A stretch of DNA of 64,000 nucleotides from an uncultured Aquimarina sp. (GTDB lineage: Bacteria > Bacteroidota > Bacteroidia > Flavobacteriales > Flavobacteriaceae): positions 310,001-374,000 of the forward strand of contig CANMLU010000003.1 of NCBI GenBank assembly GCA_947498815.1. The letters run 5' to 3'. The notes below the pieces were generated by a model. The model did no database searches, was not told where the DNA came from, and saw only the letters and a program-made list of their open reading frames with translations. Each line of letters opens with the position of its first letter. Within the stretch, counting starts at the first letter, position 1. Of the stretch, positions 24,943 through 34,356 are shown piece after piece. The translations under genes and the position numbers were made by a program.

Positions 24943-26070
24943 TTATGCAATAATCTGTTCTAAAATAGAAATATAATCGTAACGATTGGCAATAAAATCG
25001 TGTTCTGAAACATCGATAATTTTTGCATTAAACTCGGATTGTGATTTTATAAATTGCAAATATCCTTTATTGATTTTATCAAGATATTCTGCAGGGATTT
25101 TTTGTTCGTAATCTCTTCCTCTTTTTTTGATATTTTCCAAGAGACGTTCTGTATTTTGATATAAGTAGATATAGAGTTCTGGCTTAGCCAGATTCCGATA
25201 TATCAAATCGAATACTCTTTTGTAAAGGATATACTCTTCTGATTGCAAGGTTACTTTAGCAAAAATTAAAGATTTAAACACATCATAGTCACTCACCACA
25301 AAATCCTTAAACAGATCAAACTGTGCTATATCCTCTTGTAAACGTTGGTAACGATCTGCAAGAAAAGACATTTCCAGAGGAAATGCATATCGCTCCATAT
25401 CCTCATAGAATTTAGGAAGAAAGGGATTATCAGCAAAACGTTCCAAAATAAGCTTTGCATTAAACTCTTGCGAAATTAATTGTGCCAAACTTGTTTTACC
25501 AGCTCCAATATTACCTTCGATGGTTAGGTATTGGAACCTAGATAAGTTATAGTGATCCTTTGGATTTATTATCTTTTGATCTAACCAAGTAACTTCTGTA
25601 CTATCTTCAGTACTCTCTAGTAATTGATCAATGGTTTGTTTCAGTTTTGGATGCTCTTCTGTGCCGGCAATTTCGGCCAAAGGTTCCAAAACAAATTTCC
25701 GATCCTGTAATGATGGATGAGGAACAATGAGTTTTTCGGTTTCGATAACACCTTCCGAAGATAAAACTACATCAAGATCTATGGTTCTTGCTTGATATCC
25801 ATCGGTGTCAGATCTACTTCTCCCCAAAACGACTTCTATTTTCAAAAGTTTATCCAAAACTTCTGTGGTTGAATAAAAAGTCCGAACGGCAATGCAAGCG
25901 TTATAAAAATCATCACTACTAAAACCCCAGGCCGGTGTTTGACATATCTTTGACATCACAACAACATCACCAATAGTTTGATAAATTTCGTTTACTGCTT
26001 TTTGAAGAAAATCTATGCGATTTCCCATATTACTGCCCAACGAAATATGTATAAGATGCGATGTTTTCAA
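24943..26070 (-). CDS. folK: FolK-deoxynucleoside kinase fusion
   Basis: A 375-residue two-domain protein. Residues 1-about 165 are 6-hydroxymethyl-7,8-dihydropterin pyrophosphokinase: SLGSNMGNR, TPAWGF, LLKIEVVLGR, RTIDLDVV at 95-102, VPHPSLQDRKFVLEPL. It makes the activated pterin for folate synthesis. Residues about 178-375 are a deoxynucleoside kinase with P-loop GNIGAGKT (186-193), ERFADNPFLPKFY, SFLADRYQ and a LID-like KKRGRDYEQ. It phosphorylates deoxynucleosides for salvage. Both active sites look complete. The fusion is a known arrangement in Bacteroidota. It converges with the dipeptidase gene. Specificity of the kinase half (dA/dG or other) is not determinable. Confidence 0.93.
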   Translation of the reverse strand: MKTSHLIHISLGSNMGNRIDFLQKAVNEIYQTIGDVVVMSKICQTPAWGFSSDDFYNACIAVRTFYSTTEVLDKLLKIEVVLGRSRSDTDGYQARTIDLDVVLSSEGVIETEKLIVPHPSLQDRKFVLEPLAEIAGTEEHPKLKQTIDQLLESTEDSTEVTWLDQKIINPKDHYNLSRFQYLTIEGNIGAGKTSLAQLISQEFNAKLILERFADNPFLPKFYEDMERYAFPLEMSFLADRYQRLQEDIAQFDLFKDFVVSDYDVFKSLIFAKVTLQSEEYILYKRVFDLIYRNLAKPELYIYLYQNTERLLENIKKRGRDYEQKIPAEYLDKINKGYLQFIKSQSEFNAKIIDVSEHDFIANRYDYISILEQIIA

Positions 26071-26144
26071 GTTTAGATATTTATATTCTGGAAAGAACTC
26101 CTTATTTTTAAGAGCAAATTAAGCAAAACAAAACCACTTCACCT

Positions 26145-26152
26145 TATTTTTG
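26145..26152 (+). promoter_or_regulatory. Bacteroidota -7 element upstream of the queuosine precursor transporter
   Basis: TATTTTTG matches TAnnTTTG and lies 30 bases before the TTG start. No clear TTG at the -33 position was found, so the promoter is only partly supported. Confidence 0.45.
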
Positions 26153-26181
26153 CGTGAACTATTATTAACTATTTTTCTATT

Positions 26182-26889
26182 TTGAGCGAATCTATTCCTA
26201 CCTTAAAAGATAAACGTACAGCATACAGAATTTACCTTATTCTTGGAGCTTTATTTATCTCCTCATTGGTGGCTTCCAATCTTATCTTTCAAAAATTCTT
26301 TTATTGGGATTTTTTTGGAGTATACACTTTTGAAATTTCAGTAGGAATTCTTCCATATCCTATTACCTTTCTGATTACAGATATTATAAGTGAAGTATTT
26401 GGAAAAAGAAAGGCAAATCAGATTGTAACAGCCGGTATTTTTGCATCTTTCTTTTCTTTATTAATTGTATCGGCCTCTGCGGCAGTTCCTGCTACGGCCT
26501 GGTCACCTATTAATGACGAACTGTTTAACCAGGTTTTTGGAGCTACTGTTATTGCAGTTTTTGCATCTATGATGGCTTATTTATTTGCTCAATATATAGA
26601 CATTCAAATTTTTCATTTCTGGAAACACGCCACCAAAGGAAAGCACCTGTGGTTGAGAAACAATTTTTCGACATTCTCCTCACAGTTTATAGACACCCTC
26701 ACCGTACTTTTATTACTATGTTCTACCGGAATAATTGACTGGGATCGCTTTGGGGTACTCTTACTTAATGGTTTCCTATTTAAAGTACTTGTTGCTGCAC
26801 TAGACACTCCTATATTATATCTTGGAGTATATATTTTAAGACGACGATTTGGTTTAAAACAAGGTGAAGAATTGACTTTAGAAATTTAA
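26182..26889 (+). CDS. yhhQ: Queuosine precursor transporter (YhhQ/VUT family)
   Basis: A 235-residue inner-membrane protein with six or so hydrophobic segments. It carries the family landmarks LVASNLIFQKFF, PYPITFLITDIISEVFGKRKA (residues about 56-76), and LRNNFSTFSSQFIDTLTVLLLL near 155-176. Members take up preQ0/preQ1-type precursors for queuosine tRNA modification. No ATG is available in frame before the conserved region: the frame is closed by TGA at 26155-26157, and the best start is the TTG at 26182. No preQ1 riboswitch was recognised in the short leader. Confidence 0.88.
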   Translation: MSESIPTLKDKRTAYRIYLILGALFISSLVASNLIFQKFFYWDFFGVYTFEISVGILPYPITFLITDIISEVFGKRKANQIVTAGIFASFFSLLIVSASAAVPATAWSPINDELFNQVFGATVIAVFASMMAYLFAQYIDIQIFHFWKHATKGKHLWLRNNFSTFSSQFIDTLTVLLLLCSTGIIDWDRFGVLLLNGFLFKVLVAALDTPILYLGVYILRRRFGLKQGEELTLEI

Positions 26890-26965
26890 AGCCAACAAAT
26901 TGTCAACTTAAAAATGTAACATAGTATCTTTACACATCGTTATTGTATACAAAAGCCTTATCATC

Positions 26966-29602
26966 ATGAAAAAAGCCCTCAAAATCATAGGTATTGTTTT
27001 AGCATTATTAATTATAGGAATCATCTCTATCCCTTTCATTTTTAAAGGAACCATACAGGATAAAGTACGATATTTAGTAAATCAGCATGTCAATGCAAAG
27101 GTAGATTTTGCCAACGTCGATATTAGTCTTGTACGAAGTTTTCCAAAAACCTCTGTAATTATCGACGAGCTCTCTATTATTAATTACGCTCCGTTTGAGG
27201 GAGACACTTTAGCCTATTCAAAAAAAATTGCTCTAGACATGTCGATAAACGAACTATTTAAAGACGCTACAGACCCTATAAGCGTCCAAAAAATAATTAT
27301 TGATGAGGCCAATATTGCAATCAAAACCGACTCTTTGGGGAATTCGAATTTTGATATCGCCAAAAAACAAGAAGGCACAGTCGAGACGACAGCTGAAAAT
27401 GAAGAAAGTGGCTCTTTTACTTTTTCTTTAGAACATTATGAAATAAATGATAGTAAAATAGTATTTGAAGATAATGTGAGTAAGACATTTTTAGAGATGG
27501 CTCACCTTAATCATAGTGGTGATGGATCTGTATCCGGAGATAAGGTTATTTTGGATACAAAAACAAATGCCGAGGCATCATTTGCTCTTGAAGACACCAA
27601 ATATTTGAATAAAAACAAACTGCAACTAGATGCGCAGATAGAATTGGATCTTAAAAACCAACGTTATGCTTTTAAGGAAAATAAGGCGTTGATCAACAGA
27701 TTACCTCTCGAATTTTCAGGATTTGTGGCACTTCAAGAACAATATACTGATGTTGACCTTAGCTTTAAAACACCGACATCAGATTTCAAGAATTTTCTTG
27801 CTGTAATACCCGAAACCTATGCAAAAAACCTTGATGGTGTGCAAACGAGTGGAGATTTTTCGATCGATGGAACCATCAAAGGAAAATCTGACGACACCTA
27901 TATCCCTAAAATGGATATTAAGATTGTTTCACACAATGCATCTTTTAAGTATCCCGATTTACCAAAAGGAGTCAAAAACATCAACATTGATACTCAAATT
28001 AAAAATGAAACTGGTCTGGTTGATGACACCTATGTCAACATTGGAAATTTAACTTTCAAAATTGATCAGGATTCATTTGAGGCAAAAGGTAGTTTGCGTA
28101 ATCTTACCAAAAACATGATCGTGGATATGATGTTAAAAGGAACCTTGAATCTGGCAAACTTAAATCAAGCATATCCATTACAATTGGAAGAAAAGATCAA
28201 CGGAATTATAAAGGCCGATGTTAAAACTAAGTTTGACATGCAATCCCTGGAAAAAGAGCAATATCAAAATGTAAAGAGTTCTGGTACTGCGAGCATATCA
28301 AAGTTTACATATGCCTCGACGGATTTACCAAATGAAATAAAAATTGAAAATGCCGATGTGAGTTTCACCTCGCAAACCATCTCTTTGGACAATATGGAGG
28401 CAACTACAGGCAAATCAGATCTTAAAGCCACGGGTGCTATTGATAACCTAATGGGGTTTTTATTCGCAAAACAAGATCTTAAAGGAAGCTTTGATGTAAA
28501 CTCTAATGTTTTTGAAATAAGTGACTTTATGGTAAGTGAAAATGAAGAAACCGAAGGAGCTGAGAGTTCGGATACAGGGACAGGAGATGAAGCAATGAAA
28601 ATACCTTCATTTCTAGATGCTACTCTTAATTTTAATACCAAAAAAGTACTTTATGACAATCTGGTACTACAAAATGCAAAAGGCACCGTAAAAATAAAAG
28701 ACGAAACCGCCTATTTAGAAAACGTTACCTCGAATATTTTCGATGGTGGCATGGCCATAAATGGTAACGTATCCACCAAATCCAAAGTTCCGACCTTTGA
28801 TATGGCGCTTGATTTAAGTCAAATTGATATTGTACAATCTTTTAATAATCTAGAATTAATTAAAGGTTTGGCTCCAATAGCGAGAGCCTTAACCGGGAAT
28901 TTAACTACGCAATTAAACTTAAATGGAAACCTGAATGATGATCTGACTCCTGTATTAACTTCATTAAAAGGGAAGGCACTTGCAGAAATATTAAATGCTC
29001 AAGTGACTACTACAAAAACTCCGTTGCTATCTAAGCTTAATAGTCAGTTAAGTTTTGTTGAGTTGGATAAATTGAATTTAAAGGATATCAAAACAAACCT
29101 GAGCTTTGATGATGGAAACATTAACGTAAAACCTTTCGAATTTGATGTTGACGGTATTAAGATCAAAGCAGGAGGTACGCATAGTTTTGATCGTAGTATG
29201 GATTATAATGTCACTATGGATATGCCTGCCAAATATTTGGGAAGCGAAGTAGGAAATTTAATGTCACAACTTAACGAACAAGAAGCCAATACCATGACCG
29301 TTGGAATTCCAATTGGTATTACGGGTAATTTCACCAATCCAAAAATAAACCTGAATACGGGTCAAGCTGTAAAAAAACTTACGCAACAGATAGTCGACAA
29401 ACAAAAGGAGAAGGTACAAGGTAAACTTGTAAATGAGGGTCAAAAAGCACTTACTGATTTACTGGGTGGTTCAAAAAACCAGACCGATTCTACCAAAACG
29501 AATGCCAATACTGAAGAAACGATAAAAAATACTGCCAAAAACATCCTTGGAGGCTTTCTTAAGAAGAAAAAGAAAAAAGACACTACAAAAAGCGGGAATT
29601 AA
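26966..29602 (+). CDS. AsmA-family protein
   Basis: An 878-residue protein with a single N-terminal membrane anchor (residues about 5-27, IGIVLALLIIGIISIPFIF). A long beta-rich periplasmic part follows, with the AsmA start pattern (VNQHVNAKVDFANVDISLVRSFPKTSVIIDELSI, landmarks AKVDFANVDISL). The C-terminal AsmA_2-like region carries GIPIGITGNFTNPKINL near 785-800. It ends in a Lys-rich tail (KKKKKKDTTK). AsmA-like proteins are bridge-like lipid-handling proteins of the envelope; a role in phospholipid transport or outer-membrane homeostasis is known for relatives and inferred here. A TATCTTTA with TTG 22 bases upstream (about 26907-26940) may be its promoter. Confidence 0.85.
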   Translation: MKKALKIIGIVLALLIIGIISIPFIFKGTIQDKVRYLVNQHVNAKVDFANVDISLVRSFPKTSVIIDELSIINYAPFEGDTLAYSKKIALDMSINELFKDATDPISVQKIIIDEANIAIKTDSLGNSNFDIAKKQEGTVETTAENEESGSFTFSLEHYEINDSKIVFEDNVSKTFLEMAHLNHSGDGSVSGDKVILDTKTNAEASFALEDTKYLNKNKLQLDAQIELDLKNQRYAFKENKALINRLPLEFSGFVALQEQYTDVDLSFKTPTSDFKNFLAVIPETYAKNLDGVQTSGDFSIDGTIKGKSDDTYIPKMDIKIVSHNASFKYPDLPKGVKNINIDTQIKNETGLVDDTYVNIGNLTFKIDQDSFEAKGSLRNLTKNMIVDMMLKGTLNLANLNQAYPLQLEEKINGIIKADVKTKFDMQSLEKEQYQNVKSSGTASISKFTYASTDLPNEIKIENADVSFTSQTISLDNMEATTGKSDLKATGAIDNLMGFLFAKQDLKGSFDVNSNVFEISDFMVSENEETEGAESSDTGTGDEAMKIPSFLDATLNFNTKKVLYDNLVLQNAKGTVKIKDETAYLENVTSNIFDGGMAINGNVSTKSKVPTFDMALDLSQIDIVQSFNNLELIKGLAPIARALTGNLTTQLNLNGNLNDDLTPVLTSLKGKALAEILNAQVTTTKTPLLSKLNSQLSFVELDKLNLKDIKTNLSFDDGNINVKPFEFDVDGIKIKAGGTHSFDRSMDYNVTMDMPAKYLGSEVGNLMSQLNEQEANTMTVGIPIGITGNFTNPKINLNTGQAVKKLTQQIVDKQKEKVQGKLVNEGQKALTDLLGGSKNQTDSTKTNANTEETIKNTAKNILGGFLKKKKKKDTTKSGN

Positions 29603-30230
29603 TATTGAGTTCCAAAAAAACTTACTTAACATATTTCATACTTTAAAAGAGTTCTCTCGAAAATGACCAAATAGTTTCCAATTGAAATCTTTGAAAGAGA
29701 CTTTAAGGAATTTGGTTTTACCTTAGCCTAATACATGCTAGTAATTTAAGCTTACAAAACATCGGTTAAGATTTGCTTTTGGTCGTCTTTTATCGATTTA
29801 AATGTACAACCCTGAAGTTATACTTTAAAAAAGTATCCTTTACATCTAAATTTTAGATAGTTATAGTCCAAAAAATGACGTTTCTAAGAAGAAAAAAGCA
29901 AATTTTGGATTATAAAAAAGCGAAATACACGTGCATAATTAGGGGAAAAAACCCCAATTTACCTATAGAATTCGAATCAAAACTCTATTTTGTCTAATGT
30001 TTTTACCGCCCAAATGAACATTAGTTAATTTTTTGATTTCCAATTGAATAGATATTAAAAATGTAGGAATTATACTCATAATACTATGCTAATTTAAGTT
30101 AAAAAAACGACAAACGTACAAAGTTTACGGTAAACACGTAACCAATTTTAACAAAACTAATATAACTTAGTAATCCCGAAATTGGAAGAAAGAAATTTCC
30201 TCCAAATTTTTAACCCAAAATAAACCTACT
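29603..30230. other. Long leader/intergenic region before the 418-residue secreted protein
   Basis: 628 bases without a convincing gene; one 39-codon plus-strand frame near 29875 has no family pattern. It contains GGGGAAAAAACCCC at 29942-29955, similar to the GGGGAAAAATACCC boxes at 2851 and 13182, and a short palindrome TTTACGGTAAA at 30124-30134. The size suggests a regulated promoter or a long leader for the gene at 30231. Confidence 0.5.
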
Positions 30231-31487
30231 ATGAAAATAAAATGCTCATTAATTACAGCTTTTATACTACTATTTACTTTTACCAATACTATTGCTCAAA
30301 GTTTTGATGAGAATAACAACAGATGGGCCAAGGGATGGGCTAACTTCTCACCAAATAAAGTGGATTACCCTCAAGCCGAGGAAAAATTACCAAACATCAT
30401 AACTAACCACACCTACTTAAGAAATGATATTGTATATCTCATGTCCGGTGATGTATATGTAACTAATAATGCTTCATTAACTATTGAAGAGGGAACAATA
30501 ATTAGATGTGATCATGAAAATCCTGCAAATCTAATAGTAACCAAAGGATCAAAATTGATCGCCTCTGGTTCAAAAGCATATCCTATTATTTTCACCTCAA
30601 ACAAAGGAGCCAAATCAAGAAATAGTGGTGATTGGGGTGGAATTACTATTATTGGATCTGGAAAAACTAATACTATTTCGGGTAATGGCCAAATCAAAGG
30701 AAATTTCAAACCTCAATTCTCGGTTTATGGAGGCAATCAGCACTACGAAGAAACAACGATCCTAAATTATGTAAGAATTGAATTTTCTGGTAAATCAGGA
30801 TCCAATGGTTTGTCACTATATAGTCTAGGTTCTTCATCTCTAGTACAAAATATAATGGTAAGTCATTCTGGCCAAGATTCTTTTAACTTTCAAGGAGGCA
30901 CTAATAATATTCAAAACTTAATTTCCTTAAAAGCTCAAGGAAATGATTATCAAATTGCCGAGGGATTCAAAGGAACATTAAATAATATTATGGCTATACG
31001 TCATCCCTATATTACTAGCCCAAAAGGTTCTCATGCATTATCCATAGATGGTTATAATAAAGAAATGGGGTATACAAATGCTGTAACCGATGTAACTATA
31101 AGTAATGCAACTTTAGTTAATCTATCAGACAAAACTAACTATCAGCATACGAATTCGGCAATATCTGCCTCGAATTCTGCTATGACTTATATACACAACT
31201 CCAAAATATCCGGCTTCTCTGATGTAGTAAAGTTTGATAAAACGTATACATCATTGGCCGTGATACAGAAAGCATTTATGATGGATAATAGTTTTTTTAA
31301 TATCCGTAACGAAGGCGTTGAAGTTGTTAACCAATTTATAGATACTGGTTTATTAAATATTTTGAAATATAACAGGTTTACAAAAAGCTTTGCGAATGTT
31401 AAAGATCTGTTTAATGATCCTCAAAATAATGTGATTCCAAATTTTCAATTAAAACAATCATTAAATAACTATATGGTTATGCAATAA
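30231..31487 (+). CDS. Secreted protein with beta-helix-like features, unknown function
   Basis: A 418-residue exported protein with a signal peptide ending IAQ (about residue 23). From residue about 60 it shows alternating short hydrophobic strands and Asn/Ser turns (YLMSGDVYVTNNASLTIEEGTIIR, then LIVTKGSKLIASG, IIFTSNKG, DWGGITIIG). This pattern is usual in right-handed parallel beta-helix surface proteins of Bacteroidota. The 'GDWGGITIIG' segment recurs in such proteins as a conserved block. No T9SS tail and no catalytic motif is visible, so binding to a polymer or surface is only a guess. The stop lies inside a 19-base tandem duplication. The gene has a 628-base upstream space with a GGGG...CCCC box. 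Confidence 0.75.
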   Translation: MKIKCSLITAFILLFTFTNTIAQSFDENNNRWAKGWANFSPNKVDYPQAEEKLPNIITNHTYLRNDIVYLMSGDVYVTNNASLTIEEGTIIRCDHENPANLIVTKGSKLIASGSKAYPIIFTSNKGAKSRNSGDWGGITIIGSGKTNTISGNGQIKGNFKPQFSVYGGNQHYEETTILNYVRIEFSGKSGSNGLSLYSLGSSSLVQNIMVSHSGQDSFNFQGGTNNIQNLISLKAQGNDYQIAEGFKGTLNNIMAIRHPYITSPKGSHALSIDGYNKEMGYTNAVTDVTISNATLVNLSDKTNYQHTNSAISASNSAMTYIHNSKISGFSDVVKFDKTYTSLAVIQKAFMMDNSFFNIRNEGVEVVNQFIDTGLLNILKYNRFTKSFANVKDLFNDPQNNVIPNFQLKQSLNNYMVMQ

Positions 31488-31508
31488 ATATATGGTTATG
31501 CAATAAAT
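31471..31508 (+). repeat. 19-base tandem duplication across a stop codon
   Basis: Two exact adjacent copies of ATATGGTTATGCAATAAAT (31471-31489 and 31490-31508). The first contains the last codons (Met-Val-Met-Gln) and the TAA of the secreted protein. The second copy is non-coding. The pattern suggests a recent slippage event. Confidence 0.85.
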
Positions 31509-31586
31509 ATAAGTTTGTATTAGTCATAGCCCCTATTCAACAAACAAATAAGATTAATACAATACTTGAAATTTATATTAAATATT

Positions 31587-32027
31587 ATGTTTAGATTATT
31601 AATAAGCCTTACAATCTTACTATCAGTAAACACTCTTTTTGCACAAAAAGCCAATGAAGCTACATTTTTTACGCAAAACAAAATGACCAATAGGTTTCAC
31701 ACCATTAGTGATCTCGAAGTCTTAAAAAAAGGAGATCTCATTCTGCTCTATCAAGACAGAATAGAAGAGATAATGACCATATTACCATTTTTGTCTTTGA
31801 CTAACGAACCAAATGTAAGATTGAAAGATATAGGGATTAAAGAAGATTCTCGACATCTTAAAATCCTTAAAAACAGTAAAGAGGCTACAGAAAAAAGTTT
31901 AGAAACGACAAAAGAAGCTATTGAAGAACTAGTGCCATATGCAGATACAGAAAAGATCATCTGGACGATATTATACTTTGAAGAGATTATCAAGAAAATG
32001 AGGATTGGTGTCAATGGTAATTACTAA
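31587..32027 (+). CDS. Exported hypothetical protein, 146 residues
   Basis: I use the ATG at 31587 (MFRLLISLTILLSVNTLFAQ), which gives a clean signal peptide; a TTG at 31566 is also open. The mature protein has a strand-rich start, then a long helical part (residues about 85-130, NSKEATEKSLETTKEAIEELV). No family is recognised. It follows the beta-helix-like protein by about 100 bases and shares its strand, so co-transcription is possible. It ends before a strong terminator. Confidence 0.65.
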   Translation: MFRLLISLTILLSVNTLFAQKANEATFFTQNKMTNRFHTISDLEVLKKGDLILLYQDRIEEIMTILPFLSLTNEPNVRLKDIGIKEDSRHLKILKNSKEATEKSLETTKEAIEELVPYADTEKIIWTILYFEEIIKKMRIGVNGNY

Positions 32028-32074
32028 AAAATTTGAATTTATTACGTGTTTAAATTATCATATTTACTTAGGGT

Positions 32075-32105
32075 AAGAAGCGGCGGTTGCCGCTTCTTTG
32101 TTTTT
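32075..32105 (+). terminator. Intrinsic terminator
   Basis: A perfect 10-bp stem AAGAAGCGGC/GCCGCTTCTT with GGTT loop, then a T-rich tract. It closes the 146-residue gene's transcript. Confidence 0.9.
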
Positions 32106-32159
32106 AAAAAAATCTTAAAGCTGTAAGATTCTCAGAGCAATTACTACTAAACAAGCATC

Positions 32160-32792
32160 ATGATCATACTTTATCTTTTCTTAGGAATTCTAATTGCAAC
32201 TATAGGTGCATTACCTCTGGGTGCCGTTAACTTGGCTGTCATCAACACTTCTATTAAAGAAAATATAAACCGAGCACTATCTATAGCTCTGGCCGCTGGA
32301 GTGGGTGAGTTAGTATTAGCCTTTTTTGCACTGCATTGCAGTATGGAACTATCTGTATTCTTTCAAGAAAATCAATGGATTCAAATTTCTTTTATCGTAG
32401 TTTTCTTTGCCGTTGGTGTATATTTTATGTGGCTTATCAACAAAATAAAACCCATACCCAAACAACGTAAAATAAAACTTGCCAATTCCAAATTTCTTAC
32501 AGGTTTTTCCCTGGCCGTATTAAACCCTCCGGTTATCGTTTATTGGATTCTGGCAATTTCGCTTACGGATAAATATATTTTTAAGCTTACTTCTCAAAAC
32601 CCACTATCATCTCTTCTTCTCTTCTTTTTAGGGATCTATTTAGGTAAAATAGGTACACTATATTTTTATGGCAAATGGGGAAACAGAATGGCAAACAAAA
32701 AGGAAGATTCTAAGACAAAACTTCATAAAATAATAGGCATAGCTTTAATCACCCTTTCCATCTTTCAAAGTATCAAATTCTTAACCGAATAA
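32160..32792 (+). CDS. LysE-family transporter
   Basis: A 210-residue protein with six hydrophobic segments. The N-terminal block IGALPLGAVNLAVINTSIKENINRAL (residues about 15-40) and ALAAGVGELVLAFFA match the LysE/RhtB pattern (PGP...G...A). FLTGFSLAVLNPPVIVYW (about 114-131) matches the second conserved half. Relatives export amino acids or other small metabolites; the substrate is not determinable here. It stands alone after a terminator. Confidence 0.82.
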   Translation: MIILYLFLGILIATIGALPLGAVNLAVINTSIKENINRALSIALAAGVGELVLAFFALHCSMELSVFFQENQWIQISFIVVFFAVGVYFMWLINKIKPIPKQRKIKLANSKFLTGFSLAVLNPPVIVYWILAISLTDKYIFKLTSQNPLSSLLLFFLGIYLGKIGTLYFYGKWGNRMANKKEDSKTKLHKIIGIALITLSIFQSIKFLTE

Positions 32793-32860
32793 ATAGCCTT
32801 TTCCTTTAAAAACACTATTTTTTGACTCATTTATACAAGTAGTTTTATATTATCAGTTTT

Positions 32861-32868
32861 TATATTTG
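32861..32868 (+). promoter_or_regulatory. -7 element for the PLP decarboxylase gene
   Basis: TATATTTG, exact TAnnTTTG, 28 bases before the GTG start. No clear -33 TTG at the expected distance. Confidence 0.5.
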
Positions 32869-32895
32869 TCACAACTTTTATAAAAATATATTGCC

Positions 32896-34356
32896 GTGAA
32901 TAAGGACGATTTCAACTCCAAATTACGATTGTCAAAAGACGAAATGCAAAGCTATGGTTATAAGATTATTGACCATATTGTTGACCATTTTGAAAACCAA
33001 AATTCAAAAAAACCGGTTACCATAGCTTCCAGAGAAGAAATGGATGCATTATTAACAGAAGACATCCCCCATCAACCCTCGCCGGCGAATGAAGTTTTGG
33101 ATTTTGTAATGGATCAAGTTATTCCTTATAGCAATATTGTATCCCATCCAAAATCCTATTCTTTTGTTCCAGGACCCAGTAACTATATAAGTGCAATGGC
33201 GGATACTATAGCTACAGGTTTTAATATATTTTCTGGTGGCTGGACCGCCTCTCCCGCTGCTGCAGAATTGGAAATTGTGGTCATGAATTGGCTACTCAAA
33301 ATATTTGGGTTTCCAACAAAAATGGGAGGCGGTATATTTACTAGTGGTGGCTCCATGGCCAATCTTACTGCACTAGTAACAGCTCGAAGAGTAAAGTGTG
33401 GAGAAGACTTTTCTAAAGCGGTAATTTATCTATCTGATCAAGCCCATTCATCAAACATAAAAGCGATCAAGGTAATTGGATTTAAAAAAGAACAAATTAG
33501 ACTTATTCCTACCGATCTAGAATTTAAAGTTTCTTTAAATAAATTGAAAAATATCATCGCAAAAGATCGTCTAGAAGGATTAGATCCCTTTTGCATAATA
33601 GCATCTGCCGGTACCACTAATACCGGAACCGTAGATCCTCTTGATGAAATTGCAACCATTTGCCAAGAAGAAAATTTATGGCTGCATGTGGATGGCGCCT
33701 ATGGCGGAGCTGCTATTTTGGCCGATAGTGGAAAAAAGCTTTTAAAAGGTATTGAACGTGCAGATTCGCTAACCGTGGATCCACATAAGTGGTTTTTTCA
33801 ACCTTATGAGATCGGTTGTCTGCTAGTTAAAGATCATAATTGGTTGAGTAGCACATTTAGCGAAAAACCAGAATATTTAAGAGACATTGAAGGTAACGAA
33901 TCAGAAATTAACTTTTATGACCATGGCATCCAACTTACCCGACGTTTTCGTGCCCTTAAGTTTTATATGTCATTAAAAACATTTGGCCTTGAATCTTTCA
34001 AAAAAGCCATACAATACAATATAAACTTAGCAGAAAAAACTGAAGCCATTCTGCGAAAAAGCAAGTATTGGGAAATTACTTCTCCCGCTACATTGGCAAT
34101 CATCAATTTTAGATATAATCCAATAGGACAAAACCTCTCTGAAAAAGAGCTAGATCGTATTAATCAAAATATTTCTAAAAAAATAGTGAGCTCAAGAGAA
34201 GCTTTACTTGTCACTACTGTTTTACAAGGACAAATTGTATTAAGAATGTGTCTTATCAACCCTAGAACTACTATCGACGACATTAAAGATACATTGACAC
34301 AATGTGAACTGTATGGAAAAGAAGAATTAATAGCTACGCAAAAAGCTCCTGTCTAA
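32896..34356 (+). CDS. PLP-dependent decarboxylase (aromatic-L-amino-acid/group II decarboxylase family)
   Basis: A 486-residue fold type I PLP enzyme. It has HPKSYSFVPGPSNYISAMAD, FTSGGSMANLTAL (PLP phosphate site), SDQAHSSNIKA, the aspartate in HVDGAYGG, and the Schiff-base lysine Lys298 in VDPHKWFFQP. Family members decarboxylate aromatic amino acids or glutamate; the substrate here is not settled by sequence. The start is GTG at 32896, close behind a TATATTTG promoter element, and no better ATG was seen. Its stop overlaps the stop of the convergent DUF2797 gene by four bases. Confidence 0.88.
   Translation: MNKDDFNSKLRLSKDEMQSYGYKIIDHIVDHFENQNSKKPVTIASREEMDALLTEDIPHQPSPANEVLDFVMDQVIPYSNIVSHPKSYSFVPGPSNYISAMADTIATGFNIFSGGWTASPAAAELEIVVMNWLLKIFGFPTKMGGGIFTSGGSMANLTALVTARRVKCGEDFSKAVIYLSDQAHSSNIKAIKVIGFKKEQIRLIPTDLEFKVSLNKLKNIIAKDRLEGLDPFCIIASAGTTNTGTVDPLDEIATICQEENLWLHVDGAYGGAAILADSGKKLLKGIERADSLTVDPHKWFFQPYEIGCLLVKDHNWLSSTFSEKPEYLRDIEGNESEINFYDHGIQLTRRFRALKFYMSLKTFGLESFKKAIQYNINLAEKTEAILRKSKYWEITSPATLAIINFRYNPIGQNLSEKELDRINQNISKKIVSSREALLVTTVLQGQIVLRMCLINPRTTIDDIKDTLTQCELYGKEELIATQKAPV

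Noticed and set aside
26100-26181. preQ1 riboswitch before the queuosine precursor transporter
   Set aside because: The leader is too short and no preQ1 aptamer pattern is seen.
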